Origin: Arthrobacter sp. PM3
GTDB lineage: Bacteria > Actinomycetota > Actinomycetes > Actinomycetales > Micrococcaceae
NCBI RefSeq assembly: GCF_003352915.1
Contig: NZ_CP022314.1
Span: 2,546,644 to 2,610,643 of the forward strand
Direction of reading: 5' to 3'
Length of the DNA stretch: 64,000 nt
In this document: positions 1 through 9,113 of the stretch, piece after piece
Layout: each line of letters starts with the position of its first letter
Numbering within the stretch: the first letter of the stretch is position 1
The notes under the pieces: model-generated
Told to the model about the DNA's origin: nothing
The model's input: the letters and a program-made list of their open reading frames with translations, nothing else
The model's database searches: none
Translations under genes and position numbers: made by a program

Positions 1-415
1 CGGCTACCGGGGAGCCTTTGCTATCCACGATTCGGATGGTCGCGGAGTCCAGGGGCGGCATAGTGACTGTGCCGACATCGGCTGCACCGCCGGTTAACGG
101 CTTGGTGACGATCGTGAGTCCTGAACCGACGTTGGTGCGCGCGTATTCGAATACCAGCTGCGGTGACGTTTCAGCTGTGGGGATGCTGAACTGCCCCTTG
201 TCGTTTGTAACTTGGTTGGGGTCCTGAATGCCGCCGGCTACGAAGGCCGGCGCTGCCGCCAGGGGTACGCCCGTTGAATCAACAAGAACACCAGTGACAA
301 GGGGTACCACGGCACTTTCTGCCGAAGGCATGCTCACGAACAGCGCAGCAAGCGACATCACGACGACGGCAGAACCGCTCGTGATGCGCTGCCAGATTGG
401 CGAAGAAGATCTCAT
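1..415 (-). CDS. Secreted protein with Ig/carboxypeptidase-regulatory-like repeat (3' end outside window)
   Basis: The reading frame is open from an ATG at 415 (complement) to the window edge, so only the first 138 residues are visible. They begin with a basic stretch (MRSSSPIWQR) and a hydrophobic segment ending near Ser-Ala-Glu-Ser-Ala at residues 31-35, a plausible Sec signal peptide. The rest is rich in Val, Thr, Gly and Pro, with a 'V.GVLVDSTGVPLAAAPAFV' pattern like the beta-sandwich domains of carboxypeptidase-regulatory or surface adhesin proteins. A G-rich ribosome-binding site lies just upstream of the ATG. The true length and any C-terminal anchor are not visible. It is probably an exported surface or cell-wall protein; its specific role is unknown. 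Confidence 0.7.
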   Translation of the reverse strand, partial: MRSSSPIWQRITSGSAVVVMSLAALFVSMPSAESAVVPLVTGVLVDSTGVPLAAAPAFVAGGIQDPNQVTNDKGQFSIPTAETSPQLVFEYARTNVGSGLTIVTKPLTGGAADVGTVTMPPLDSATIRIVDSKGSPVA

Positions 416-550
416 ACGCCGCCCCCCAATATCAAATAAGTACGGAGACACGAGTACCGCGCCCCACAGAGATACTCGATGGTATCGACACGCCAGGGAA
501 ACACCGGCAACCAGCCGATGGGCGTTGCCAGGACGATCAGGAGGATAACT

Positions 551-800
551 TCAATTCACGTCCCCGTGAGCCGACGACCGACAAGTACCGGCCTCTACGC
601 TCGCCCGGATGACTGGCGTCGGGTTGCAGGCTGCCACAATGCTGGCGGGTATGCCCTTGGTGGCCACGGAGCCGGCGCCGGTGACGCTGTTCACGCCGAC
701 GTTTCCCCCGGACGTGCAATGGCGCCCCCGTGGAATCATGCCCTCGGAAGCCTCGATTTGAACCAGTGCCCAGACCGGCCAGACCGATGCGCGGCAATTG
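551..800 (-). pseudogene. Remnant of hexapeptide-repeat acetyltransferase (C-terminal part)
   Basis: A short frame on the minus strand reads GAGSVATKGIPASIVAACNP followed by TPVIR. This closely follows the conserved C-terminal end of maltose/serine-type left-handed beta-helix acetyltransferases (usual pattern: GAGSVVTKDIPANTVAVGNP, then a few residues and VIR). Upstream the frame loses similarity and there is no start codon with a ribosome-binding site, so only the last 50 or so residues of the ancestral enzyme can be recognised. The family acetylates sugars or amino acids using acetyl-CoA. I read this as a decayed gene with no product; a short functional peptide cannot be excluded but is unlikely. 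Confidence 0.4.
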
Positions 801-1236
801 ACCGCCGGCGTTACGCCCCGCCCGTCTCCGTTGGCGGCGGTGTTCTTGTGGATCCGATGGCGTCGTTGCGACTGGCCTCGGGCCGGAGCCAGGCGTGAGG
901 GCAGTGGACCTTTGCTTGGGACGATTGCAGGCGTCAGTGAACCGTCCCCAATATTCCATCAGCGGAGGCTGTTGTAGCACTGAAATGACTCCGTTGCGCA
1001 GCACCTAGATGTTGTTAGCCCGCCACACCGGAGCGGAGGAGAAGCGTAATAATTCCGCCACTTCCGTGTCCCTTTCCTGAAGCTCCCAGCCAATACTCAG
1101 GTTTTCCGTTTAGGCGGTTATAGTTCCTCGTGGGGGGATTGATCTGTCTGACCTGACACAAGGCTATATCTCAGTGACACCGCATGGCGGAGAAGCCACC
1201 CAGAGAACCAGCCAATCGAGTTAGACAGGAAATGCC
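801..1236. other. Intergenic, no gene seen
   Basis: No frame here has a credible start, ribosome-binding site and protein-like composition. The last part, about 1090-1236, is the leader of the membrane protein that starts at 1237, and the ribosome-binding site of that gene (GACAGGA) is the only signal I can point to. Confidence 0.5.
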
Positions 1237-2079
1237 ATGACAGAGAACACGACGGTGCCCGACGCCAAACGCGAAGACGGGGCGCAGACAGCAGCGACGA
1301 AGGCAAAAAAGCCGGTGAACATACTCGGACTTATCGCTCTCATCACATCGGCGCTCGGGTTCATTTTCGCTTGCATGCCCGGTGCTCTCATCGTGGGCTG
1401 GGTACTGTTGCCAATCGCATTCGTTCTGGCCCTCGTTTCTCTGTTCCTTAGGGACAAAGCCAAATGGATGGGAATCACTGCCCTGATCGTCTCGATTGTG
1501 GGAACGATCGTCGGGTTCGCCGTGTTCTTTTCCGTTGTCGCATCGTCTGTCGACAACGCTTTCGGAAGCGGAGACACCAAAGTCGCCCAGCCGTCCAACA
1601 ATGCAGGTGCCACTGGCGGAGCCGCAGACGCGAAGCCTGCAGCCAATGCCGGAACCCGCGAGAACCCTTACCCGATCGGCTCGGTTATCGAGTCTAAAGA
1701 CTGGCGCGTTGTGATCAACTCAGTCACCCTCGCCGCCACGGATGCCGTTGTTACTGCCAACGAATTCAATAAGCCGCCGACCGCAGGGTCGGAGTACATT
1801 ATGGTGAACTACTCCGCTACTTACATTGGCGATGACGCCAACGGTCAAATGCCCGCCTTCGTGTCCGTTGATTACGTCACAGCGGACGGTAATACTGTCA
1901 ACGGCCTCGACAAGCTCGTGGTCGCCCCGAAGTCTATCGATACCACGAGCACGCTTTACAAGAATGCGACCGCAACGGGCAACAAAGCCATTGAAGTTCC
2001 GACCGCCACGGCCGGGCAAGGCGTCCTCGCCGTCAGGCCGGGCATGCTAGGCGACAAGGTATTCGTCGCCGTCAAATAG
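1237..2079 (+). CDS. Membrane protein with extracytoplasmic DUF4352-like domain
   Basis: 280 residues. A short charged N-terminus is followed by hydrophobic segments at about residues 28-47, 49-70 and 77-104, consistent with three or four membrane passes like the DUF4190 family. After a low-complexity Ala/Asn/Gly/Pro linker (about 110-145) comes a beta-rich domain of about 135 residues beginning near GTRENPYPIGSVI. The pattern 'W.V.I.SVTLAA...V......PPTAGSEYIMVNYSATY' matches the DUF4352 (telobox-associated) fold seen on actinobacterial surface proteins. The ATG at 1237 follows an AGGA site. The gene stands alone and is followed by a strong terminator at 2098-2125. A cell-envelope role is inferred; no enzymatic residues are evident. 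Confidence 0.85.
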   Translation: MTENTTVPDAKREDGAQTAATKAKKPVNILGLIALITSALGFIFACMPGALIVGWVLLPIAFVLALVSLFLRDKAKWMGITALIVSIVGTIVGFAVFFSVVASSVDNAFGSGDTKVAQPSNNAGATGGAADAKPAANAGTRENPYPIGSVIESKDWRVVINSVTLAATDAVVTANEFNKPPTAGSEYIMVNYSATYIGDDANGQMPAFVSVDYVTADGNTVNGLDKLVVAPKSIDTTSTLYKNATATGNKAIEVPTATAGQGVLAVRPGMLGDKVFVAVK

Positions 2080-2097
2080 CACGTACAGGAAAGGCGC

Positions 2098-2125
2098 AAA
2101 GCCCCCGGCCGCAACCGGGGGCTTT
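2098..2125. terminator. Rho-independent terminator
   Basis: A GCCCCCGG / CCGGGGGC stem of 8 bp with a 6-base loop is flanked by AAA on the left and TTTT on the right. It lies 18 bases after the stop codon of the membrane protein gene. The A/T flanks mean it could work in both directions and also end transcripts arriving from the glucosidase fragment on the other strand. Confidence 0.82.
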
Positions 2126-2265
2126 TCTGTGTCGGACTACCGCCAGTGGCAAACTTCGTGATGGTGAGTTGAGCTCCCGACCCAAAGCTGTCCAGAGCGT
2201 GCCTCAAGTCCATGTCCCTTGTTCGTGCGCAATCTGACATCGTGGGCCGCCCTGAGGTGATGGCG

Positions 2266-2970
2266 TCAGTCCTGCAGCACCCAGGCGGCGTTGTTCGGCT
2301 GCCGCCAGCCGTCCGCCGCCAGGGGTGCAGCGCTGAGCAGGACCGTTCCGGCAGGCAGCTGCTTGGGCTCGGTGCCTATTGCGACGGCGACGTGGAAGTG
2401 TTCGTTGCGTTCGCAGATGAGGAGGTTTCCGGCTTTGACACGCCAGATGCCGCCGTCGTCCGCGGTGAAGACCTCGTTCTTCCACAACTGTCGGCGCAGC
2501 TCCAGCGCCGCCTTGGTCAGGCTCAGGGCCGACGTCGCGTCCTGCTGCTGACGTTGGACGGCGTGTGCGCCCCAGCCTTCGGGGACCGGGAGCCACGGAT
2601 CGGCGGCGGTCTCAGCAACAGAGAACCCAACGTTCCGCGCCCCGTCCTCGGTCCACGGCAACGGGACACGGGTGCCGTCGCGGCAGACGCCGCCGCGGGC
2701 CCACATCGGATCCACCGGGGCCTGCACCGGGACGTCGACCTCGGGCAGGCCGAGCTCTTGGCCCTGGTAAAGGTACGCGGCGCCGGGCAGTCCCAGCAGC
2801 GCCACGAGGGCGATCCGCGCCCGGGCGGCGCCTAGGGAACCGCCGCCGAAGCGGGTGACGGAGCGGACGATGTCATAGTTTTCCAGCGCCCAGGTCGGGG
2901 CGGCGCCGTGCTCCAGACGCGCGGCTTCAAGCTCGTTGCCGACGGCGCCCCACGGGTCGGGGTCGGCCTC
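2266..2970 (-). pseudogene. 5'-truncated duplicate of GH13 alpha-glucosidase (C-terminal 235 residues)
   Basis: This frame encodes a near copy of the last 235 or so residues of the intact glucosidase at 3943-5577, sharing long stretches such as ELGLPEVDVPV, VDPMWARGGVCRDG and LLICERNEHF, and ending at an equivalent stop. The match starts abruptly near 2970 (AVGNELEAARLEHGAAP in both copies). Everything upstream is missing: the nucleophile, the acid/base, and any start codon. Only the third catalytic region survives, as ENYD instead of ENHD. The sulfurtransferase stop codon lies at 2983, so this is a rearrangement junction. Scattered substitutions indicate that the duplication is not recent. 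No product is expected. Confidence 0.87.
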
Positions 2971-2982
2971 GTTAGACGCCGG

Positions 2983-3858
2983 TCATGTTAGGTCGGGGAC
3001 GGGAGAGATCCCTCGCTCGGCCCGGCGCTGCGGGTCGGCCGCGTATTCCGACCACCCGCCAGGGTAGAGGCGACCGCGGCCGAGCTCGGCGTGCTCGAGG
3101 ACCAGGAGGTTGTGGCATGCTGTGATGCCCGAACCGCAGTAGGAGACGACGGCGGAGCCATCCTCGATTCCGGCGCGGGCGAACGCCGCAAGCACCTCGG
3201 CGATCGGGCGCAGATGCCCTCTGGCGTCAAGGTTTTCCCGGCACGGGACATTCACTGCGCCGGGGATGTGCCCCGGCTGGGGATCGGTGGGGACTTGGAG
3301 AGTGCCGTCGAAACGGTCGGCGTTCCGGGCGTCAACAATGACGCCCTCCCATCCCTTGAGACTCTCAGCCTGCACGAGGAGGTCCGCGGGCCAGGGGGCC
3401 GGAGTGAAGCCTGCCGGCGAAGGTTCCACCGGAGCTGTTTCGAGCCGGCCTGCCCACGCAGCGATGCCGCCGTCGAGTAACGCCGCGCGCGTGCCGAGCG
3501 CCCTCAGCATCCACACGAGCCGAGCCGCGATGACACCCCCGGCGTCATCGTAGGCGACAACGACCGAGCGGTCGCCAATGCCCAGGGAAGCCATGCCGCG
3601 GGCGAAGACCTCAGGTTCGGGAAGCGGGTTGAGCCCCCGCGGGCCGGGGCCGCCCGAGAGCCATGCGTCGAGGTCCACGAAGATGGCGCCCGGGAGGTGC
3701 CCGCGGTCGTACGCCGCCCTGCCGGACGAGCCGTCCAGGTACCAGCGAACGTCTGCGACGATGACCTCGTCCCGGTGGCCTGCAAGCCACGCGGCATCAA
3801 CAAAGGGGGATATTGCAGCGGGCTGCTGGGGCGCGTCCATGAAGGCCACCCTAGACAT
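2983..3858 (-). CDS. sseA: Thiosulfate / 3-mercaptopyruvate sulfurtransferase
   Basis: 291 residues, the usual length for a tandem two-rhodanese-domain sulfurtransferase. The N-terminal domain (about 15-140) carries the structural motif RWYLDGSSGRAAYDRGHLPGA, but has Asp where a catalytic Cys would be (AYDDAGG). The C-terminal domain (about 160-285) has the active-site loop CGSGITACHN with Cys241 as the sulfur acceptor. The enzyme moves sulfane sulfur from thiosulfate or mercaptopyruvate to cyanide or thiols in the cytoplasm. I chose ATG 3858, which follows GGTGGAAG; a start 30 bases upstream is in frame but lacks a good site. The gene lies 84 bases downstream of the glucosidase on the same strand, but a functional link to glucosides is not evident. 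Confidence 0.9.
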   Translation of the reverse strand: MSRVAFMDAPQQPAAISPFVDAAWLAGHRDEVIVADVRWYLDGSSGRAAYDRGHLPGAIFVDLDAWLSGGPGPRGLNPLPEPEVFARGMASLGIGDRSVVVAYDDAGGVIAARLVWMLRALGTRAALLDGGIAAWAGRLETAPVEPSPAGFTPAPWPADLLVQAESLKGWEGVIVDARNADRFDGTLQVPTDPQPGHIPGAVNVPCRENLDARGHLRPIAEVLAAFARAGIEDGSAVVSYCGSGITACHNLLVLEHAELGRGRLYPGGWSEYAADPQRRAERGISPVPDLT

Positions 3859-3942
3859 GCTTCCACCATTCAAGACATTTTGTCTCAAATAGTGAAAGGG
3901 CTCGTAATTGCCCCTGCGTACGCCCGGAAGTTACAGCCCGGC

Positions 3943-5577
3943 TCAGTCCCGGAGCACCCAGACGGCATTGTTCGGCTGCAGCCAGCCGTCCTCTGTCAGC
4001 GGCGCGGCACTGAGCAGAACCGTTCCGGCCGGCAGCTTCACGGGTTCCGTTCCCATCGCGACGGCGACGAGGAAGTGCTCGTTGCGTTCGCAGATGAGGA
4101 GGTTGCCGGGCTCGACCCGCCAAGTACCGCCGTCGTCCGTGGTGAAGACCTCGTTCTTCCACAACTGCCGGCGCAGCTCCAGCGCCGCCTTGGTCAGGTT
4201 CAGGGGGGACGTCGGGTCCTGTTCCTGCCGTTCGACGGCGTGGGTTCCCCAGCCGGCCGGGACCGGCAGCCACGGATCCGCGATGGATTCACCGAGCGAG
4301 AACCCGTGGTTCAGCGAAGCGTCCTCCGTCCAGGGCAGCGGGACGCGGGCGCCGTCGCGGCAGACGCCGCCGCGGGCCCACATCGGATCCACCCGGGCCT
4401 CCACGGGGACGTCGACCTCGGGCAGCCCGAGCTCCTGGCCCTGGTAGAGGTACGCGGCGCCGGGCAGTCCCAGCAGCGCCACGAGGGCGGCCTGTGCCCG
4501 GGGGGCGCCAAGCGAACCGCCGCCGAAGCGGGTGACGGAGCGGACGATGTCATGGTTCTCCAGCGCCCAAGTCGGGGCGGCGCCGTGCTCCAATCGGGCG
4601 GCTTCGAGCTCGTTGCCGACGGCGGCCCACGCCTCCGCGTCCCAGCCGAGCTTCACGAACGCGAACGCGAAGGCCTGGTGCATCTCGTCGGCGCGGGTGT
4701 AGCGGGCGGCGCGGGCCGGTTCCAGGTTGACCTCGCCCACCAGCAGCCGGTGCGGCTCGTACTTCTCGGCCAGGGTGCGCCAGCGCCGGTAGACCCCGTG
4801 GACGTCCTCCTGGTCCGAGACCTGCGGGTTGGACCGCAGCCCGTCGACCACGCCGCCCTCGGACGGCGAATCGGGCAGGCCGTCGGCCTTGAACAGGGCA
4901 TGTGCGACGTCGATGCGCAGCCCGTCCACGCCCTTGTCGAACCAGAAGCGCAGCACGCCGTCGAAATAATCACCGACGGCGGGATTGCGCCAGTTCCAGT
5001 CCGGCTGCCCGGCCGAGAACAGGTGCAGGTACCAGTCTGTGTCCGTCACGGAACCGGGGGTGGCGCGGCTCCAGGCCCGGCCGCCGAACACGCTCTGCCA
5101 GTTATTCGGCGGAGTCCCGCCGTCCTGGCCTTCAACAAAGTGGAACATGTCCCGCTCCGGCGAGCCCGGGCCGGCCGCGAGGGCCGCCTGGAACAGCGGG
5201 TTCTCCGACGAACAGTGGTTGGGGACGACGTCGAGCAGGACCCGCAGGCCCAGCGCGTGCGCCGCCGAAAGCAGGACATCGAACTGGTCCATGGTGCCGA
5301 ACAGCGGGTCCACGCCGCAGTAGTCGGTGACGTCGTAGCCCTGGTCCACCTGCGGGGAGGGCTGGAACGGGGTCATCCAGATGCCGTCGACACCGAGCGC
5401 GGCGATGTACGGCAGCCGGGCGGTGAGCCCGGCGAGGTCGCCCACGCCGTCGCCGTCGCCGTCGGCGAAGGAACGCGGGTAGACCTCGTAGATGACGGCG
5501 GACTGCCACCAGTCCGGCGCGGGCGCCAGCGCCGTCTCCTCGAGCGGGCCCGCCTGCGGGCCGGGAACAGGGCTCAT
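3943..5577 (-). CDS. GH13 alpha-glucosidase (oligo-1,6-glucosidase / maltase type)
   Basis: 544 residues, typical for cytoplasmic GH13 alpha-glucosidases. The (beta/alpha)8 signature regions are all present: DVVPNH (116-121), GLRIDVAH with nucleophile Asp223, LLVGEVNL with acid/base Glu282, and ENHD with Asp343. It should hydrolyse maltose, isomaltose or related short alpha-glucosides to glucose inside the cell after import by the adjacent ABC transporter. The ATG at 5577 overlaps the TGA of the upstream permease by 4 bases, which implies translational coupling. A longer frame reaches 5871, but that part is only the permease read out of frame. A truncated duplicate lies at 2266-2970. Exact linkage preference cannot be read from these motifs. 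Confidence 0.93.
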   Translation of the reverse strand: MSPVPGPQAGPLEETALAPAPDWWQSAVIYEVYPRSFADGDGDGVGDLAGLTARLPYIAALGVDGIWMTPFQPSPQVDQGYDVTDYCGVDPLFGTMDQFDVLLSAAHALGLRVLLDVVPNHCSSENPLFQAALAAGPGSPERDMFHFVEGQDGGTPPNNWQSVFGGRAWSRATPGSVTDTDWYLHLFSAGQPDWNWRNPAVGDYFDGVLRFWFDKGVDGLRIDVAHALFKADGLPDSPSEGGVVDGLRSNPQVSDQEDVHGVYRRWRTLAEKYEPHRLLVGEVNLEPARAARYTRADEMHQAFAFAFVKLGWDAEAWAAVGNELEAARLEHGAAPTWALENHDIVRSVTRFGGGSLGAPRAQAALVALLGLPGAAYLYQGQELGLPEVDVPVEARVDPMWARGGVCRDGARVPLPWTEDASLNHGFSLGESIADPWLPVPAGWGTHAVERQEQDPTSPLNLTKAALELRRQLWKNEVFTTDDGGTWRVEPGNLLICERNEHFLVAVAMGTEPVKLPAGTVLLSAAPLTEDGWLQPNNAVWVLRD

Positions 5578-6512
5578 TTGCTCGCGCCCGCCGTGAGGCC
5601 TTCGACGATCCGCCGCTGGAAGATCAGCACCATAATCACCAACGGTACGGTGACGATCACGCCGGCGGCCATCTGCTCGCCGAACGGCGCCTGGAATTCG
5701 GTGGCGCCGGTGAACTTGGAGATCGCCACCGTGGCTGTCTGGATCCTGGGGTCGTTGATCATGGACAGCGCGATGATGAACTCGTTCCAGCTGTGGATGA
5801 AGGTCAGGATCGCGGTGGTGAACACGCCCGGCGCGGCGAGCGGCAGCAGGACCCGGCGGAACGCCTGCCACTTGGTGCAGCCGTCGATCATCGCGGCTTC
5901 CTCGAGGTCGAACGGCAGGGCCTTCATGAACGTGGTGAGGTTCCAGACCGCCAGCGGGATCGCGAAGGACAGGCTGGGGACGATCATGGCCTGGTAGGTG
6001 TTGATCCAGCCGAGGTCCGTGAAGAGGCGCAGCAGGGGCACCACCACGGAGATGCCGGGGAACATCGACGTCGCGATGATCACGCCGAGGATCAGCGACT
6101 TGAAGCGGAAGTTCAGCCGGGAGATCGCGTACGCCGCAAAGACGCCCAGGACCAGCGCGAACGCGGTGGTGGTGCCGGCCACGATCAGGGAGTTCAGCAG
6201 GGCCTGGCCGAACATCGTGGAGCCGTCGAACACCTTGACGTAGTTCTCGATCGAGAACGGCTGCGGCAGCAGTGTGTTGTCGAAAATGTCGGCAGTGCGG
6301 CGCATGCTGGAGACCAGCATCCAGTAGAACGGCGCCAGGCAGTAGGCGAAGATCAGCGCCAGGCCCAGGTACACGCTGTAGGAGCGCCAGCTGCGCTGTT
6401 TTTTCGGTTTGCCGGGGCCGACGACGGCGGCGTCCGCCTTGGGTGCGACGGCGCCCGATGCGCCCGGGGCGCCGGAGTCTTTGGCGGCGTTGCGGAGGTC
6501 TGAGATCGTCAT
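5574..6512 (-). CDS. ABC sugar transporter permease (MalG-like)
   Basis: 312 residues with a cytoplasmic N-terminal tail of about 45 residues and six predicted membrane helices beginning at YSVYLGLALIFAYCLAPFYW. The EAA loop that docks on the ATPase reads EEAAMIDGCTKWQAF (about residues 204-218), followed by 'LPLAAPG' in the conserved spacing. It belongs to the carbohydrate-uptake transporter-1 family. It overlaps the MalF-like gene by 4 bases at its start and the glucosidase gene by 4 bases at its end, so the three are translated as one unit. No ATPase gene is present locally; a shared MsiK-type ATPase elsewhere in the genome is the usual solution in actinobacteria. Confidence 0.95.
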   Translation of the reverse strand: MTISDLRNAAKDSGAPGASGAVAPKADAAVVGPGKPKKQRSWRSYSVYLGLALIFAYCLAPFYWMLVSSMRRTADIFDNTLLPQPFSIENYVKVFDGSTMFGQALLNSLIVAGTTTAFALVLGVFAAYAISRLNFRFKSLILGVIIATSMFPGISVVVPLLRLFTDLGWINTYQAMIVPSLSFAIPLAVWNLTTFMKALPFDLEEAAMIDGCTKWQAFRRVLLPLAAPGVFTTAILTFIHSWNEFIIALSMINDPRIQTATVAISKFTGATEFQAPFGEQMAAGVIVTVPLVIMVLIFQRRIVEGLTAGASK

Positions 6513-7570
6513 CGGGTGGCCTCGGCCTTCTGCGTGCTGGCGGTGGGGGAGTCGGTGCGCTTGGCGCGCTTTCTAGAGGCCAGGCGCAGTTCCTTCGCGC
6601 CGGTGACGTCGGCGCCGAGCACCTTCACGAACACAATCGCGACCACCGCCACGTACAGGAAGAGCATCACCGCGAACGCCGAGGCGGAGCCGTAGCGGAG
6701 CTGGTTGGATTCGTCCCACGCGAGCATGGAGAGGGTCTCCACGGATTCCTTGCCGGGTCCGATCAGCACGAACGGGAGGTCGAACATGCGCAGCGCGTCG
6801 AGCATCCGGAACAGCACGGCGACCAGCAGGGTGGGCTTGACCAAGGGGAGGGTGATGGAGCCGAGCTGGCGCCACCAGCCGGCGCCGTCGATCTTGGCGG
6901 CCTCGTAGACTTCGGCGGGGATGACCTGCATGCCGGCGAGGACCAGCAGGCCGATGAACGGGGCGGTCTTCCAGACCTCGGCGATGATGATGGCCGCGCG
7001 GGAGGCGTTGCCCTCGGCGGTCCAGAGGATTTCGCTGCCGAGCAGGGTGTTGGCGATGCCGTCGGACTGGAAGATCCAGCGCCACAGCAGGCCGGACACG
7101 GCGGTGGGCACGGCCCAGGGGACCAGGATGCTGGCGCGCAGGAAGGACCGGCCGCGGAAGGCACGGTTCATGGCGAGGGCCAGACAGAGGCCCAGGACGG
7201 TCTCCAGAAACACGGTGGTGAGGGTGAAGAACGTGGTGTTGCCGAGGGCGTTGAGAAAGCGGCGGCCGGATTCGCCGACGAACAGGTCGGCGTAGTTGGC
7301 CAGGCCCACGAACGCGTCGACGTCGGTGACGAAGCCGTCCGCGTCCAGGCCGGACTCGGCGCGGAACAGCGACTGGTGCACCGCGGAGAGCAGCGGGTAC
7401 AGGATCACCAGGGCCAGGACCAAGAGGGTGGGGGAGAGCAGGAGCGCGGCCATGCGGCCTTCGCCGGAGGTGAGCCTGCCGCGGCGGCTGCGGGTGTCGC
7501 GGTTGCGCGGGCTGGCTGATGGGGGCGTGCCGGGCTGCGCGCCGGCGGGCGGGGCGGTCGTCGTCGTCAT
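6509..7570 (-). CDS. ABC sugar transporter permease (MalF-like)
   Basis: 353 residues. An N-terminal low-complexity tail (TTTTAPPAGAQPG and following) leads into six membrane helices, the first near MAALLLSPTLLVLALVILYP. The EAA motif reads YEAAKIDGAGWWRQLGSITL, matching the family consensus. With the MalG-like partner it forms the membrane channel for an alpha-glucoside. I placed the start at ATG 7570, which has an AGGTG site; a GTG 9 bases upstream is in frame but lies inside that site. The 3' end overlaps the next permease by 4 bases (ATGA). The binding protein gene lies 100 bases upstream. Confidence 0.94.
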   Translation of the reverse strand: MTTTTAPPAGAQPGTPPSASPRNRDTRSRRGRLTSGEGRMAALLLSPTLLVLALVILYPLLSAVHQSLFRAESGLDADGFVTDVDAFVGLANYADLFVGESGRRFLNALGNTTFFTLTTVFLETVLGLCLALAMNRAFRGRSFLRASILVPWAVPTAVSGLLWRWIFQSDGIANTLLGSEILWTAEGNASRAAIIIAEVWKTAPFIGLLVLAGMQVIPAEVYEAAKIDGAGWWRQLGSITLPLVKPTLLVAVLFRMLDALRMFDLPFVLIGPGKESVETLSMLAWDESNQLRYGSASAFAVMLFLYVAVVAIVFVKVLGADVTGAKELRLASRKRAKRTDSPTASTQKAEATR

Positions 7571-7670
7571 TCTGGGCACCTCACTGGTGGTGCAGCTGCC
7601 CGGCCGGCCGGGGAATTAATCGGCGGGGCCGGCCAGGCAGCTGCTAGGGGGTTGGTATTGCTGGGCCGGA

Positions 7671-8990
7671 CTACTTGGCGGCAAGCTCGGTGAGCTTGGC
7701 CTGCATGTCGTTCAAGGCCGTGTCCGTGTCCTTGGCACCGGTGATCGCGGCGTAGGCCTCTTCCTGGATGGCCTTGGTGGTGGCGCCATACTGGACCACC
7801 TTGGGCCGCGGCTGGGCGTTGCTCAGCGAGGTCAGCAGGGTGGGGAAGAACGGGCGCTTGGCGACGACGGCGGGGTCCGCGTAGAGCGAGGCGTAGGCCG
7901 GGGCGCGGGAGGACAGGGCGAGGCGCTTCTGGGCCTGTTCCTCGCTGGTGAAGAACTTGATGAATTCCAGGGCCGTGGCCTTGTTCTTGGTGAACGGGGA
8001 CACGGCGAGGTTGCGCCCGCCCAGGGTGGAGACGCCGGGACCGTCGGTGCCCGGGATGGAGGTGACGCCGAACTTGCCGGCCACCTTGCTGGAGCCGTCG
8101 GTGGCGCTCAGCGAGGAGTAGAGGAAGGGCCAGTTGCGCAGGAAGACGAGCTTGCCGTCCTGGAACGCGCGGCGGCCCTGCTCTTCGAGATAGGTGATGG
8201 CGTCGGAGGGGAAGAGGCCTTCCTTGAAGCCGTCCACCAGCAGGTTCAGGCCCTTCTTGGCCTCGGGGGTGTTGACGGTGGGCTTGCCGTCGGCGTCGAC
8301 CACCGTGCCGCCGGCGGAGGCCACGGCCTCGGAGAAGTTGACCGTGAGGGCCTCGTTCTTGTCGAACTGGCCGGCGTAGCAGGACATGCCCTTGGCTTCC
8401 GGAAGGGCCAGGACGGCCTTGCAGGCGGTCTTCATCTCGTCCCAGGTCTTGGGCGGGGCGGCGATGCCGGCGGCCTTGAGCAGGTCGGAGCGGAAGTAGA
8501 ACAGGGCGCCGTCGGTGTAGTACGGGGCGCCGTAGAGGGTGTCGCGGTACTTGGCGGCGTTGACGGGGCCGGGGATCATCTTGTCGGTGGGGACGGCGTC
8601 GGCCGGCAGCGGCAGGATCCACTTGTTGGCGGCGAACTCGGACGTCCAGACGACGTCGAGGTTCAGCACGCTGAAGGTGTCCGACTTGATCTGGGCGTTC
8701 TGGATGAGCTGCTGGCGCTGCTGGTCCGCGGAGTCCGGCAGTTCGATGAACGTGACCTTCTCGTCCGGGTGGGCGGCGTTCCACTCCTCGATGCTCTTGT
8801 TCGCGGCCTTCGACGAGTCGCGGGAGGAGACGTAGTTGATGGGGCCCTTGCCCTCGAACGCCACGGCGCTGCCCGGGGCGCTCTTGGCCTCGGGTGCGGT
8901 CCCGCCGCAGCCGGTGAGGGCGACGGCGGTCACGGTGAGCGTGGCGGTGGTGGTGAGAAGAGTCTGCCAGGTGCGGCGTCGCTGCCTCAT
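7671..8990 (-). CDS. ABC transporter sugar-binding lipoprotein (MalE-like)
   Basis: 439 residues. The N-terminus has a basic region (MRQRRRTWQ), a hydrophobic core and the lipobox LTGC with Cys28, so the mature protein is lipid-anchored on the outer face of the membrane. The remainder has features of the family-1 extracellular solute-binding proteins: an alternating two-lobe pattern, 'NLDVVWTSEFAA', and a 'GGRNLAVSPFTKNK..ALEFIKFF' segment near the C-terminus. It delivers the glucoside to the two permeases encoded next. The start ATG 8990 has a clear AAGGAG site. A longer frame to 9059 lacks a signal peptide and is not used. First structural gene after the regulator. Confidence 0.94.
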   Translation of the reverse strand: MRQRRRTWQTLLTTTATLTVTAVALTGCGGTAPEAKSAPGSAVAFEGKGPINYVSSRDSSKAANKSIEEWNAAHPDEKVTFIELPDSADQQRQQLIQNAQIKSDTFSVLNLDVVWTSEFAANKWILPLPADAVPTDKMIPGPVNAAKYRDTLYGAPYYTDGALFYFRSDLLKAAGIAAPPKTWDEMKTACKAVLALPEAKGMSCYAGQFDKNEALTVNFSEAVASAGGTVVDADGKPTVNTPEAKKGLNLLVDGFKEGLFPSDAITYLEEQGRRAFQDGKLVFLRNWPFLYSSLSATDGSSKVAGKFGVTSIPGTDGPGVSTLGGRNLAVSPFTKNKATALEFIKFFTSEEQAQKRLALSSRAPAYASLYADPAVVAKRPFFPTLLTSLSNAQPRPKVVQYGATTKAIQEEAYAAITGAKDTDTALNDMQAKLTELAAK

Positions 8991-9046
8991 GTGTTGCTCC
9001 TTGTCGTTTTTGGGGGGGTGCGGGTGTTTTAGTGCGTGCTGAAGCC

Positions 9047-9077
9047 CGGCCCCGGGCATGCGGATGCCGCGGGGCCG
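9047..9077 (-). terminator. Intercistronic hairpin between regulator and transporter genes
   Basis: Two stacked stems, CGGCCCC/GGGGCCG and GGCAT/ATGCC, enclose a 4-base loop between the LacI stop (9114) and the binding-protein start (8990). There is no U-tract on the transporter side, so it may be an attenuator or an mRNA-stabilising hairpin that sets expression of the transporter relative to the regulator, rather than a strict terminator. Confidence 0.45.
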
Positions 9078-9113
9078 TTGGTGGGTAAATCGGTGGGTGT
9101 TTAGGCGGCCGGG

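Noticed and set aside
3697..5997. 766-codon plus-strand open frame opposite the glucosidase and permease
   Set aside because: Arg/Gly/Ala/Val-rich shadow produced by G+C-rich third positions. The minus strand has the full GH13 and permease motifs, while this frame has none.
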